From Latrodectus hesperus (Eukaryota; Arthropoda; Arachnida; Araneae; Theridiidae): DNA of 64,000 nt. Positions within the stretch are counted from its first letter, which is position 1. Every line of letters starts with the position of its first letter. The stretch lies in contig CM075860.1 in the NCBI GenBank assembly GCA_037975125.1, positions 22,670,274 through 22,734,273 of the forward strand. Direction: 5' to 3'. This document shows, piece by piece, positions 29,335-43,878 of the stretch. The position numbers were made by a program, and so were the translations under genes. The notes beneath the pieces were generated by a model, which ran no database searches, was not told the DNA's origin, and was given only the letters and a program-made list of their open reading frames with translations.

Positions 29335-29637
29335 TTTTTTTCCAACGGCAGGCACACTTGAGTGACGAACCCTATGCCAGAACAAGGTCAGTAACTGCTA
29401 CTCATCTGTCGTTACCCAGCGAGCACCTGTGAACCCAAGTCACAGAGGCACGAGTAGCGTTGCCCGCGCCATACCACCACAAACCCGTTTATAGGGTGGG
29501 CCACATTCATACAACAACACGAAAGAAAGGACAGAGAGAACAGAGAAGGAAAGAAACATCCATGCCCGAACTGGGATTCGAACCCGGGACCCACAGCTCA
29601 GGAGTCAGCAGCGCTAACCACTCAGCCATCGGTCGGC
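29335..29637 (-). mobile_element. SINE family A2 with target duplication (minus)
   Basis: On the minus strand: A box 'TGGCTGAGTGGTTAGCGC', B box 'CGGGTTCGAATCCCAG', a family A-like middle ('CACCCTATAAACGGG') and a T-run (29335-29341) marking the A tail. A perfect 11-bp direct repeat CCTCAGAACAA at 29324-29334 and 29638-29648 flanks it. Both Pol III boxes look intact. Confidence 0.88.
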
Positions 29638-29669
29638 CCTCAGAACAAATATATATATTGATTCTGTTT

Positions 29670-29975
29670 AAATAGAGGTCCAGTGGCTCAGTAGCTTCAC
29701 GTTAAGATCAGCAAAGAAAAGCATCATTTGCCGTGGGCAGTGATTGGGATGGTGACCACATTTATTCCTTTACTGTGTTGCTAGAGTTCTGTGGGTTGGT
29801 TACGTTAGTATGTGACGTCCAAAACCTTTTCCGCTGGTGTGGCGTGGATGTGGAAAGGAGGGTGACAGCTCAGGTGTGACCTCATCACCTGTCCGTGGTT
29901 AAAAATATCTAGGTGATGGGCGAGTATTCCAAACACGTTAAACTAAAGGTACAGTCAGAGTCTCGCCTACTCCGT
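29670..29975 (+). mobile_element. SINE family E (plus)
   Basis: Head 'GTCCAGTGGCTCAGTAGC', body 'GTGACGTCCAAAACCTTTTC' and 'CGCTGGTGTGGCGTGGATG', 3' part 'CGAGTATTCCAAA'. It matches the minus copy at 24640. Confidence 0.75.
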
Positions 29976-32901
<2,926 letters not shown>

Positions 32902-32992
<91 letters not shown>

Positions 32993-33001
32993 ATATATGT
33001 A

Positions 33002-33036
<35 letters not shown>
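32902..33036. repeat. (TA)n microsatellite with a GTAATG break
   Basis: TA tract with a phase break near 32982 and GTAATG near 33000. Confidence 0.97.
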
Positions 33037-33038
<2 letters not shown>

Positions 33039-33130
33039 AGTGCGGTTTAATTTATACCTTCACTCTCAGAAGCTAAATTCTAGTAGTTAGTTGCATCTGT
33101 GAAAATATATATTACCGTTTTACAAACATT

Positions 33131-33573
33131 ATGTCTGATTCAAGCAAAGAAGAAGAATTTTATTTTTATGAAGAAGATTATTCTTCGGACACGGGATAGT
33201 GAATTTGATGATCTTTCTGGGGCTCGTAATTGGCACACAGTTGACAGTTCAGCTGCGATAGCTCCACCAGCATTTCCATTTACAAATAAAACAGAAATCA
33301 ACATATCTATAGTGGATTCTTCAAATCCACTGCAGTATTTTCGCTATTTTTTTTAATAACGAAATTTTAGAATTCATAATTTTCAATACTAATGAATACG
33401 CTAAGTTATGTATTGAAAGTAATGAACTAAGCCCAAGTTCTCGTTCAGCTCAGTGGGAAAATATAAATAAAGAAGAATTGCTGGTTTTTCTTGTGTGCGT
33501 TTATCATTAACATGGGTATTGTTCAAAAACCCAAAAAAGAAATGTACTGGTCAAAAAATACCTTGGTTGATAC
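33131..33573 (+). pseudogene. piggyBac-like transposase, N-terminal fragment
   Basis: ATG at 33131 gives 'MSDSSKEEEFYFYEEDYSSD', an acidic leader usual for piggyBac-like transposases. After a frameshift come 'DSEFDDLSGARNW', 'PPAFPFTNKTEINI', 'NPLQYFRYFF', then, shifted in a T-run near 33350, 'TNEYAKLCIESNELSPSSR', 'WENINKEELLVFLVCV' and 'INMGIVQKPKKEMYW'. This order matches the start of the piggyBac (DDE_Tnp_1_7) domain up to the MGI..kP....YW motif. It ends at the TA tract at 33577; the catalytic core is missing and not found beyond it. Three frameshifts or stops make it inactive. Confidence 0.8.
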
Positions 33574-33574
33574 A

Positions 33575-33576
<2 letters not shown>

Positions 33577-33653
<77 letters not shown>
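33577..33653. repeat. (TA)n microsatellite truncating the piggyBac fragment
   Basis: 77 bp of TA starting directly after the last recognisable transposase codons. Confidence 0.97.
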
Positions 33654-33657
<4 letters not shown>

Positions 33658-34035
33658 GTATTATACAAAGTAACTAAATAATGTTATTTATTTAAAAACT
33701 TGATTAAAAATGTAATGAAAATTAGTATTATATATATTTTTTATAAATCGCAATAATTAGAGTCTTCAACTATGAAAATCTAAAATAGGAATAAATATAG
33801 AAAAGTAAAACTGTTGCTTTCTTGAAATACTTTCGATTTCCGCTCACATTAGTTAAATCAACCATGACCGTTCAGTGAGTAAGCTCCCAAGCCACGATTT
33901 CACGGCAATCCATCAATTCGGGGGTTGAATTTAAAGCACTGCAGTGAAGCCAGTTGCCCCTACTAAGGGGCTAGGGATAGTCGGAAAATGCACAGAAATT
34001 TTTGCCCGAGTGTACTCGGGATAGCCGGTTAAAGG

Positions 34036-35030
34036 CTTAAACAAATTCTATTGCATACAAAAATGATACGGTATCATTCTATATAAATAAAGTCCCTATT
34101 CCCTGTGTCCACAGAAAATTTCAATCCGGTATTGACTTGGGAATGCAAGCAAAATATGGAATGGAACTTACATGATTTGGTCTCTAGCTAACTTAAACAT
34201 AGTCTTTGTTTCATTTTAGAAATTTGATCAGAGCGTTGATAATTAATTCCAGCTGGAGATAATGTTGGTATAAAATTACTTGGGGTTAACTTTGCCGTGT
34301 TGCAATTAATTTAAATGATATATTTCCATTCTGGTGTGGTGACTCATCGCGAATTTTCTAAAAAATTGATGTGACTCATCACATTTCTTTTCTGAGAAAT
34401 TCTTGGCCTTTTTACAAAACACTGAAGATTGGGAAGTGAAGCTAAAAACTTGTCTGTCAAATTTCTGTGCCAATGGTATTAATTTCATGAAAAGTACCCA
34501 AACAATCAGCACACTCTGTAGGCGTGGTTTATACATTCTCTCAGTGAGATCTGAACCGAACACAGAACACTTGCTCTGTAAATCTAATGCTAACAGGACG
34601 CGCTGTTTCAGTCTTCCTAAATCTCCTTGTTTCTATGTAAGTTGTGTTGTTTGCAATAAATGTTATTTATTTTTAAAAAATGCCTTCTAAGAAAGTTAAA
34701 CGTCAACTAACTTACACCCTACTGGTATAGTGGAACAGAGGCTTATGCTTCATGTTTATTTTCTAAAATTGTAATCTAAGAGTAATGATTGGGAATCAAA
34801 AAAAATATCGAAGGCATAGAATCTGAAAAAAAAAATTACTGCCCCACTTGTGATTTTTTTCTGAAAATATAATCTTATCTACCATTTTTGAATTTTTAGA
34901 AAGTGTTATTGGAAACATTACAGTGTATCTGTTTACGCTTTTTCCAACATGTCACAGATCAAAAATGCATTTCACCATGTAATGCATCTCCGACGTCACT
35001 ACTGAATCGCTTCATATCTTCTTGTAATTT
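34036..35030. repeat. Old tandem duplication, unit 1
   Basis: Shares ordered blocks with 35103-35700: 'CATACAAAAATGATA.GG', 'TCCCTATTC.CTGTGTCC', 'TTAATTC.AG.TGGA', 'AATTGTAATCTAAG', 'TTACAG.G.ATCTGTTTACGC' and 'TTC.CCATGT'. Unit 1 carries about 420 extra bp (34313-34735) that unit 2 lacks. Confidence 0.7.
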
Positions 35031-35102
35031 TTAAATTGCAAGTAGAGTCAATAATTTAAATTTCATTCTCAATTGTGTTATTTTTCGAATTCAAAAGTAA
35101 TT

Positions 35103-35700
35103 AACGATAAACTTCTAGCACATACAAAAATGATATGGAGTCAATCTAAATAAATAAAATCCCTATTCTCTGTGTCCTTTTTGTTTAATCTGATGCTGAC
35201 TTCAGAATGCCTGCAAAAAGTGGAAAGAAGCTTAAATTAATTGAGTTCTAGCTAATTTAAAGCACAGTTTATGCTTTGTTTGTGTGGGATCTTTGAACAC
35301 AGAACTGTTAATTAATTCTAGGTGGATTTAATGATGATATAAAATCATTGTGAACTTATTTTTAGCCAACATATAACTAATTTAAATATAATTTTTCTGT
35401 TTTGTAACATTGATTTCGCTAAGAATAGAAGTATAGGTTTCTTTTTTCTTTTAAAAATTGTAATCTAAGTATAATCATTGAGAGTATAGAAAAAATATGG
35501 AAGTCATACCAAAAAAAATTTACATATTCTTCTAATTTTTTTATTAAAAAATAAACATATGTGCCATTTTCCATTATTTAGTAAAGATTATTAGACCAAT
35601 TACAGCGCATGTGTTTATGCTTTCCCCATCATGTCCTGGATTGAAAATGTCTTCCAACATGGTTGAAAGATGTCCAACTTCAATACTTAAACGCTTCTTA
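35103..35700. repeat. Old tandem duplication, unit 2
   Basis: Second unit of the direct duplication described at 34036; strongly diverged. It is followed at once by a family A SINE. Confidence 0.7.
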
Positions 35701-35711
35701 ACAGAAGGGAA

Positions 35712-35980
35712 GCCGCAAGCCCTTTCTAGTGGTCAGAGTCCCTGACTACGGATAGGGAGGCCCTGGGTTCAAATTCTTGTTCGGGCATGGATGTACTATC
35801 TCTCTGTGTCTATCCTGTCTTTGTCCTTTCTGTGTATGAATGAGGTGGGAATGGTTGCCTACCCTATAAACGGGTCTCTATGGCATGTGTGTACTGAAGA
35901 AATCGGACTCCACACCAAAATAGGGTTCAGTTGGAGCACCGCAAATTGCAGGCCTATCTGGCACACGACAACAGCAACAA
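35712..35980 (+). mobile_element. SINE family A (plus)
   Basis: tRNA-Arg-like head 'CTGACTACGGATAGGG', body 'CTACCCTATAAACGGG', end 'CTGGCACACGACAAC'. A 7-bp direct repeat AAGGGAA at 35705-35711 and 35981-35987 fits a short target duplication. Confidence 0.83.
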
Positions 35981-36053
35981 AAGGGAACATTTTAGCATTC
36001 CATAAATCACTCAGTTAAAATTTATTTGATCTACATGAAAAATATTTTCCTAT

Positions 36054-36313
36054 CGTTGTCTTGTGCCAGCTAGGCTGGCAATATGGAGTGCGCTGCTCCA
36101 CTTTTCTAACTGAACTGTAATTTGGTAAGCAGTCCGACTACCTCAGTACGCACATGCCACAAGTACCCGTTGATAGGGTAGGCCACCATTCACAACCGAT
36201 TCATACTAGGAAAAATCAAAGACAAGAGAGAAAGAAATTACATCCATGTCCGAAAAAGATTCGAACCTTGGACCTGCCTATACGCATCCGGACCACTAGA
36301 CAAAGTGGTCAAT
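36054..36313 (-). mobile_element. SINE family A (minus)
   Basis: Reverse-complement copy only 70 bp from the plus copy: starts with GTTGTCTTGTGCCAG and ends with a degraded head (complement of GACCACTTTGTCTAGTGGTC). The pair could form a long hairpin of about 260-bp arms with mismatches. Confidence 0.82.
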
Positions 36314-37215
36314 CATAAAACACTAAACTCACGTAACACACATAAAACCTTCCAATCGTAAAACAACTATATGGAAAAAGTTAATAATTAGTAAACATAA
36401 TTAAAATAATTTATTATTTTTGCTTATTTGACTTCTCATAAGGATTCACAGCCAATGTAACCTGGGCAAATAAGGCCCACTTGTTATAGAAGAAAGCAAG
36501 TGGAGAGACATGTATTTCATGTTTCAGTGTAAACTTCCTTTCGATATTTTGTGAAGAATTAAGGACTTAACAAAATTCGTTTTTTAAAGACAAATCATGT
36601 GCAAGTTTCGTGATAACATAAACAGCAACGAGAGGTACTTTTCCTTCGAAATATAAACGCTCTTCTTTTTTTCCATCCCCTTACCGCTTAAAATAAATTG
36701 AAAAAGCTTATGGAGGAATTATTTATCTTCAGTTATGGAGCTCGGGAGCAATAAAGCGTCTGGATGGCCCGCTTAATAGCTGCCGGCCCGTGGAAAGCGT
36801 TTCTTTAAGGGCTTATGCTTTCTCGAGCACAAAATAAATTTACAATTGTTGCGAAGAAACATTCGCATGGCATTAACTTCTGTTTTTTGTTTTAATTTCA
36901 ATGTTTTATTTCCGCGTTTATTTTTTTCCATGCGTGTTTAAGTTAAAAAAAATAGGACCTAAAAATGTCTGAGAAAACCTTATTTCTATACAATTTAGTC
37001 TTATGTCTGAAGAAAGAAACTAAGCAAAATTATTTTATTAAGTAAGGCATATTAAAATATATGCATATTTTTTTATCATATGTAGTTAAGTAAAATATAT
37101 AATACAGTAAATAATCAGAGTAAATTCCACACAAATATTTTTCAACTTACATTAACCAATGAATACTGTTTCCCTATCGCGAATTTTATCATGTTAAATA
37201 CACATTTAAAGTGAG
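36314..37215. other. Stretch with a GC-richer island at 36660-36850
   Basis: Mostly AT-rich. The island (for example 'GGCCCGCTTAATAGCTGCCG') is not seen elsewhere in the window and has no open frame of note. It may be a conserved non-coding element; no proof from one sequence. Confidence 0.3.
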
Positions 37216-37593
37216 GCAGTGGTAGCTTAGTGGTTAGGTTATCGGCCTTTCGTGTGGAAGGGTGGAGTTCGATTCCCAATGCCACCAAAGATCCACCGAG
37301 TACATGCGATATACGTGATATTAAATCTCTGTAATCGGCTGTGCTCGGTTGTTGAGCAGTTAACGAGGATGTAACAGTCTGAAGTAAATTTCCTCACGCT
37401 TCAGATCTAAGTGGAAGTTGAGGAAGTGGATCCTCTGGTGGTGCCATCTATCGGAGGAGTTGAGAGCAAAGCCTTTCTTTCACCTTCGTGGTGCTTTGGT
37501 TAAACGAAAGACGTATGCTATTCTAACTTAAATTCGCATAGCCAATAGGATAACAAGCTTTTCATGTCAAAATTTTATTAGTAACAACGAGAT
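37216..37593 (+). mobile_element. SINE family B (plus)
   Basis: Head 'GTGGTAGCTTAGTGGTTAGG' (A box) and 'GGAGTTCGATTCCCAATGCC' (B box). Body: 'GGTTGTTGAGCAGTTA', 'GTGCCATCTATCGG', 'TTTCACCTTCGTGGTGCT', and the 3' end 'TTAGTAACAACGAG'. A 12-bp imperfect direct repeat (ATTTAAAGTGAG at 37204-37215; ATTTAGCGTGAG at 37594-37605) may be its target duplication. Confidence 0.85.
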
Positions 37594-37605
37594 ATTTAGC
37601 GTGAG

Positions 37606-38531
37606 TTTAAAATTGTCGACATACATTTCATTCTAAAAATATCATAAATGCTCAAAGACACGTTTGTTGTCATTACCTTTTTCTTTCATAGTACTTAAGA
37701 AATACCAAAAGTAGCCTTGAAATTCCATGGATTAATTTCGAAGTAATTATTTTTCTGTTTTTATTCATGAAAAGATGATTTGTCACTGTTTGTGATTTGA
37801 TTTATACAACTGTTAATTGATTCGGTATTTTGAATTAGATTATATTTACATAGAGCATACTGTTACAAAACATGTAAATAGTGTAAATAATTCTATGAAT
37901 ATTTTACATTTTTGTTTAACTCTGATTTATTTGTTATTTAATAAATTTTAAATTTAATAATTATTATCTAAACAATGTTCATTTCGTGAAAATAGTTGTT
38001 TTATGAGAAGTAAATATGTGAGACATAAGACAGGCAACAATTGGCAACTAAAAATAAATTAACATTCTCGAAGCTTTAAATGAATAAGATCAATAGAAGA
38101 CAAAGTTACCATAGCTTTACTATAGAGTGGCTCCGAATACTTCCAGAGAATACATCGAAGATATATATAGTCCAACCTCAGCTATGCAATTAGGGGATTC
38201 AGAGCTACACAAGAAGGCATTTAGCTATTCTGTATTTCAGAAACTGTGTAGATTTTAGCTTTAATAAAAACTATCATCCTGCGTCAATTCAAATAATAGC
38301 GACTGAAATAATTGCAAATAAAGATTTCCTTAAAAAAATCTTCTTTGTTTCTTGATCACCATATCCACCTTGCCATTAAGAAAACAGTAACAGCATTTAA
38401 AATTTGAAATATGCAAACAAGTTGCTGCCTTTATAGAAACTACTAAATATTAATCAGAATATAAAATATGTGTGTGTACCGTATATAAATTCTAAAATCA
38501 TTATTCAACTTATATTAACAAAGAAAAATTG
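37606..38531. other. AT-rich stretch, nothing recognised
   Basis: No supported feature. Confidence 0.5.
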
Positions 38532-38631
<100 letters not shown>

Positions 38632-38654
38632 TCTGCAATATAACTTTAGAAATT

Positions 38655-38750
38655 AAATTAAAAATGAATCAAATTGTATTAAAAATGAATCAAAGTAATA
38701 AAAATAATAATAAGTAATAATTAGTAATTAAAAATGAATCAAAGTATTTG
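38655..38750. repeat. Short direct repeats ATTAAAAATGAATCAAA
   Basis: Three copies of the 17-mer lie within about 95 bp, the last separated by AATAAT-type filler. Confidence 0.75.
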
Positions 38751-39359
38751 TAAAGAAAAAAACAAGGAATCCATTCTCTGGTCATCGAAAAATATGAAAA
38801 ATTGGTTTTTATATAAATCCATCTCTGAAATAAAAAACTAACTGATAAGTTTGCTTGATTTTGCATCAACAAAAGACAGCTAAGAATCGTTTTAAGTATA
38901 ATCTTTATATTAAATGTGTGTATTTATTATACAGTCCGTACTATATTTTTTCTAATACTATCTTGCCTATAAACAAAGCCGTTTAGTAAAAAAAAATTTT
39001 AATTTTGCCACCTATTTTTCTTTTTTACGAACAATCCATATATCCATACTCCAAAATATTTTATGGTCCTTACGAGTTTGAAAGGAAAAAGCTTGTTGTT
39101 TAATGTATTTGTTTTCCTGTCATTTGACATTTTCTGTATTTGAAAGTACTTTTGTAAATTTAAACCTTTATATACATTTTTAGAAACTTTGATATACTCT
39201 TAGAAACACAGTAATGTGCATTAAAAACCTAACATCATCTTAAAAATCTAAAAGTTAAGATGTTTGATTTTTATTATCATAATAATCAAACCTCCCAAGT
39301 AATCATTCAAATCCACTCTTTTCATAATTAACAATGCAATTAAAAATAAAAAAACTCAT

Positions 39360-39670
39360 TTTGAACCGCCTTTTAATACCCAGAGGAGTTCATTTCCACC
39401 CCCACTCATTCATAGAGCAGAAAAGTTCCGGGATTCATTAACCTGTTCACCCTCAGAAGTTTCAATTTGCTTCTCCAAGGGTAAACAGTTCCTCAAGATT
39501 CTTCCCCACGAACATCATTAAAAAGGTGCCAGGCAGACTAACGATGCGACTTAATCGATAGTTGTTGCAGCCGTCATGTATCGATTGTTTATTAATCGAC
39601 CACTTAACGATATGTGGAGCGTTATGCGTTTCAGAGGACTTGATGATCGCCAACGTGTTTGATTCCACAT
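39360..39670. other. GC-richer unique island with ATCGAT cluster
   Basis: Non-repeat sequence of higher complexity than its flanks. Within about 60 bp it has TTAATCGATAG, GTATCGATTG and TTAATCGACC, which resemble Onecut/Cut or DREF-type sites. A 68-codon minus frame is unrecognised. Candidate regulatory element; function not shown. Confidence 0.3.
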
Positions 39671-40199
39671 TGATTGCTATTTCGTAATTTTCTTTGACTG
39701 AAGTAAAAGGAGCTCAACTAATAAAAATAAGAAAATATTTAAGAGCGTATGAAACTTTCATATGTTGAATTTTTTATTTGCGCTGAAAAATTGGGAAATA
39801 AAAATAACTTTTAATATTTTTTTTTCCATTGTATAATTTTAAGCAATTTTTTGGAAAATGCTGTGTAAATAGCAGCAATATTATACTCAATACGGTAACA
39901 ACTACGTTACCGATGAATTATAAATAAGAGTGTTGTATTCTGCTAAAAAAAGAAGATAATATTACAGTACTTAAAAACCTACCTGGGGCTTCAGCACCTA
40001 CCAGGGGCGTTGGCAGGTGGTGGAAATCCGAATGCCCTGTAAAAATGACAGGATAGCCTTGAATATAGAATCAGAGGCCACGAACCAGCTCCCGTAAACC
40101 CTGGTGTTATGCGACCCGTGCCTAGGGTTATTTGGCACCACGGTAATGGTGTCTAAACAGAGCCTCTAGTTGCCTGGCGAACTTCTAGAGTAATTTGCC

Positions 40200-40547
40200 T
40201 TGCCAAGTAACTCAGGCAATTTTGGGTGGATTATCATATTACCTGAGCTTGTTAATTGTTATCTTGTGGCTGAAAAGACACAAGAAATAACAAACCTCTC
40301 TGCATTTGCAGGTGAAGCCTCTGAAGTAGACCTTGCTGAAAAAGACAAGGGAACTCAGAGGCAATCTAGTGAAGGGGCAGCAATGAATCCTTCACAGGAG
40401 GTAGAAATGATCTCCAAACCATCTTCTTCTGGTGAAAGTCAGGAAGCTATGGCTAGCATGACTGACTCTCTGACTGGAATCATTTGTAAATCATCAGTGA
40501 GTATTACCTCTGAAATTCTAAGATGCTCTAGGCAGAAGATACGTTAA
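40200..40547 (+). pseudogene. ORF1-like fragment of non-LTR copy 2
   Basis: A 115-codon frame sharing 'EKDKGTQRQSSEGAAMNP' and 'PSSSGESQEA' with copy 1; it ends at the deletion junction. Its partner domains are missing. Confidence 0.55.
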
Positions 40548-40793
40548 GTCGTAGGTTTCATAACTGGGCACTACTATTTCAGAATACATCCCCATAAAAT
40601 GGGACTGTTTCAGCAAGACCCTATCTGTAGGAAATGTCATACGCAAGAGGAAATGGCCAAGCATATCATTTACGAATGCGAGGCTCTTGCCCTCCCTAGA
40701 TTAATTTCTTTAGGCATTATCCATACTAGAGACTCCATTAAAGGGTTATCGGACTTTATTAATAAAGTGGGTGACCCGAGTAACTGGAACTAG
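40548..40793 (+). pseudogene. pol C-terminus of non-LTR copy 2
   Basis: 'CRKCHTQEEMAKHIIYEC' zinc knuckle, 'EALALPRLISLGII', ending 'FINKVGDPSNWN'. A short in-frame loss relative to copy 1 occurs after 'GIIHTR'. Confidence 0.8.
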
Positions 40794-41004
40794 GAAACAT
40801 TGGGTTTGGAGTTAATGGTACAAAGTGCTGATTAAAGCAGAGGTGCCAATGATATGCAAACCCAACCTTAAGAAGAAGAATCAGAAACCTAACTCCATTT
40901 AATGGGCCACCCACATTCTAAGTCTTCAAAAAGCTTTGTATTCCTGATTGTTGCACCAGCACGCTTCCCTGCACCTAGTATTGAATTTGGCCCTTTCTGT
41001 TAGA

Positions 41005-41252
41005 TAGAAGCATCTGGGTGGAGTCCTCTTGATTTTGAAGGAAGCGCCAAGCAGAGAACCCCCAAAACTTGGACTGCCACCACCAGGGGTATCGTTTCAC
41101 TTGGAGGACATTGTGACCACACCCAATTTAATAGTGCCACAGTTGTCACTAGCGAACACGATTGATCGTCTGTTGTGTCGGGATTTGAATCCACTCCCCC
41201 CAAACCGATAACGAGAAACAACACCTTCATCAACAAGGCCACAGTCGCTATT
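41005..41252 (-). mobile_element. SINE family C (minus)
   Basis: The minus strand has the B-box remnant 'GTGGATTCAAATCCCG' and the body blocks 'CACAATGTCCTCCAAGTGAA' and 'GGTTCTCTGCTTGG'. Confidence 0.7.
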
Positions 41253-41711
41253 TTTACACATCGTAATTTTTCATTGAGGTCTTGGTGCGTGCTTTTTGCC
41301 TGAAGGCCCGTGACAGCTGACTCTAAACTTATCCTTAATATATATCTTTATCATCGATATATTTGCCGTTACTTCTAAGAGGAAAATAAATTTTCTAAGG
41401 GGTGAATATTTAACGTTGGCTAATTTTCGAAATCAAATGCATTTACATGTTTGAAAAAATCTTTAATTTTTTTTAAATCATACAAACACTTAATACCTAT
41501 AACTGAAACTCGATGCTTCTATTTCGTTTTGAAGTCGGTATGAAAATACCAGTAAATATGCTATTATTTATATTATAATTTAAATTATAATATTTTATTG
41601 AAATATAACTATTATTTATATTATAATATAAATATTCTCAAACTATTTATAATTATCTAAGAAACATTTCAATATTAATCCAAATATTTTATAACTAATC
41701 AAAAATTGAGA
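41253..41711. other. AT-rich stretch with 20-bp direct repeats
   Basis: 'CTATTATTTATATTATAAT' occurs twice within about 70 bp near 41561 and 41609. Nothing else found. Confidence 0.45.
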
Positions 41712-42040
41712 CGATGGTGGCCTGATTGATGAGGGCTTGTGTTTAAGTTATTGGAGTAAAGTCGGAAGGTAATTGAGTTGGAATCTCGATCCAACCAAAG
41801 ATGCGTCGTGTTCGCTCATGAGGGCTGGGGCACGTTAAATAAGTTGTAGTAGCAATGTCATCCATGTGAAATGATACCTTTGGAAGTGTGAAGCCAAATC
41901 TGGAGGTCTTCTGTTCGGTCCTTGCTACTGAAGTATAAGAATCCATCCACTTTCGGGACATGTGGCACACTCCATATAAAGTGCTATCTGTCCACTCACT
42001 GTAATGCTGTAATGAGGAAACCCTAGTAGTTAGGCGGTAT
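41712..42040 (+). mobile_element. SINE family C (plus)
   Basis: 'GTCGGAAGGTAATTGAGTTG', 'GGGGCACGTTAAATAAG', 'CAATGTCATCCATGTGAAAT' and 'GTCTTCTGTTCGGTCC' follow the family C order. Confidence 0.75.
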
Positions 42041-43821
42041 ACATAAAACACATGTCAAAATTATGCTTACATGTGACTTAGATTGTCTCGTGAATGGATA
42101 TCACTAATTCATCTTAAACATTAAAGATTTTTTGACACTGAAGAAAAATATTATATTTTGTTTATTTTTTGTTTCGGTCGCAAAAAGGAAAACGAGATGA
42201 AAAAAATCTGATTTCAGTTTTCAATAAGAATAATCTTTCAAGTCAGAGAAAATCCAAACTTTTATAGTTTTAAATAAATCAACAAATTAAAATGTAGTAA
42301 ACTAACTTTTATTTGTATTGGAAAAAATTTAATCGAACTGAAAACTTTAGCTGATACAAAAAAAAAAAAAAATTACACATTTCTCCAAATGTTAACAAAT
42401 TACAAAGGCACTACATTACGAGAAATTTGATTTTTGCAACTGATTTTATTTATTTAATTTTTGACTACTGATATATTATGCTATTACATTTGAAATATTA
42501 ATAATTTTGGAAAAAAATTGAATAAAATGCATAATAATGGAAAAAAAATTGAAATACTCTGATGCAAAAAACAATATTTTTATATTTTGTTAATTGCATT
42601 GTGTGAAAATCAGTGAAATTGTAGTAAGTATGTAGAATTTTGTTTTATGTTTATTATTTTAATTAAATAATATTGTATAGTTTTTAATATCTTAAAATAA
42701 TTTATTTTTCTTCACTTTCAAAAGCCATGTATGCGGCTTTTTTAATATTGTCTTTAAAAATGGCATATTCCTTCTTCCAAAAAATATTCATCTACATTGC
42801 AATCTCTTTTATTATACAGAGAAATATTTCTGAATGTTTCCTAAGAGAAATCCAAATTCACAAACAAGGTTTAAAATTGTTAAAGAAAAATCAGTTTGTT
42901 CGTTAATAAAATTATATGCCTTTAAATATCATCAAAGTACATTAAAATTATGGAAATCATTAAACGGTAAAGAATTTTGTTTAAGGAGTAACTAATTCAA
43001 AACATTTTTACAATAATTTATATAAAAGTAAATAATGCGTGAAAAGGAAAATAAATCAATTCTAAAATAAATAGTATGGCTTTTTTGATTGCCGTAGCCA
43101 TTATTTCTTAGCAAAAACGATAAAAAAATTAAATACAAAAGTTGAATTGATGTAATTGTTTAAAGTTTAATCAGTTCAACTATAATACTTTTTCTTTTAT
43201 AACTTTTCACGGACATTATTTCACTTTGATTGAGAAATTAGTTTTCTTCATTTGATTTACTAAACTATGGGAATAAAAGAGAATGAAACAGGTGAGCGAA
43301 AATATGTTGGTTGTTTTTGTAAATTTATAGCTGCAAGTTTTATTCTTGACTTGAAATTATGGCAACCGAAATGTCTTATTTTCAAAAAATTGTAGCAACA
43401 GTGCGTGTGAAAAATAGGGTAAAAGAATCATAAAACGCGAGTCATTTTGATGTTATGTCAGAAACGATGTCAGATTGTAACTCCATTTCACTTCCTTTTT
43501 GCTTTTCAATTTTATATACTATGCTGCTGAGCGTGTGGTAAAAAATTTAATTTTTTTAAAGGAGAAGAGCGTGTGAAAAAAAACTTAATGTTTCTATACT
43601 TTACAGTATTTTATTTAGTTCACTCAAGATAATTACATGAATTAAATAAATATATTTAAACATTCATTCGTTTCCGCTATTAAATGTTTCTACGTATTGT
43701 TTTTTTCTACATTAAACGTGTCTATTAAAAATATCACATATATATAAATACTATTTAAAAATTAGAATTTCATTTATGGATTTCTTAAATTGATTAAATA
43801 ACAAAGGCTAGTTTTTATAAA

Positions 43822-43825
<4 letters not shown>
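42041..43825. other. AT-rich stretch, nothing recognised
   Basis: AT-rich, with a poly-A run near 42358-42373. No feature supported. Confidence 0.5.

Positions 43826-43873
<48 letters not shown>
43826..43873. repeat. (TA)n microsatellite, 48 bp
   Basis: TA run. Confidence 0.97.

Positions 43874-43878
<5 letters not shown>

Larger units (their letters stand above)
39982..40884 (+). mobile_element. Internally deleted non-LTR element, copy 2 (AAG tail)
   Basis: Same layout as 25484-26360: leader with 'CTGGTGTTATGCGACCC', ORF1-like frame, a jump to the pol zinc-knuckle tail, 3' UTR and AAG repeats near 40870. It keeps slightly more pol before the knuckle ('FITGHYYFRIHPHKMG') than copy 1, so the deletion junctions differ. 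The possible target duplication AAACCTA (39975-39981, 40885-40891) is only 7 bp. Confidence 0.85.

Noticed and set aside
29460..29675. Small protein gene of 71 codons
   Set aside because: It lies wholly within a SINE and its boxes; the frame is incidental.
34403..34690. 95-codon protein-coding gene
   Set aside because: No recognisable motif, lies in the extra part of an old duplication, and an opposite-strand frame overlaps it.
37216..37290. Genuine tRNA gene with TGGTTAG...GTTCGATTCC
   Set aside because: It is the head of the repeated SINE B; acceptor-stem pairing is poor.
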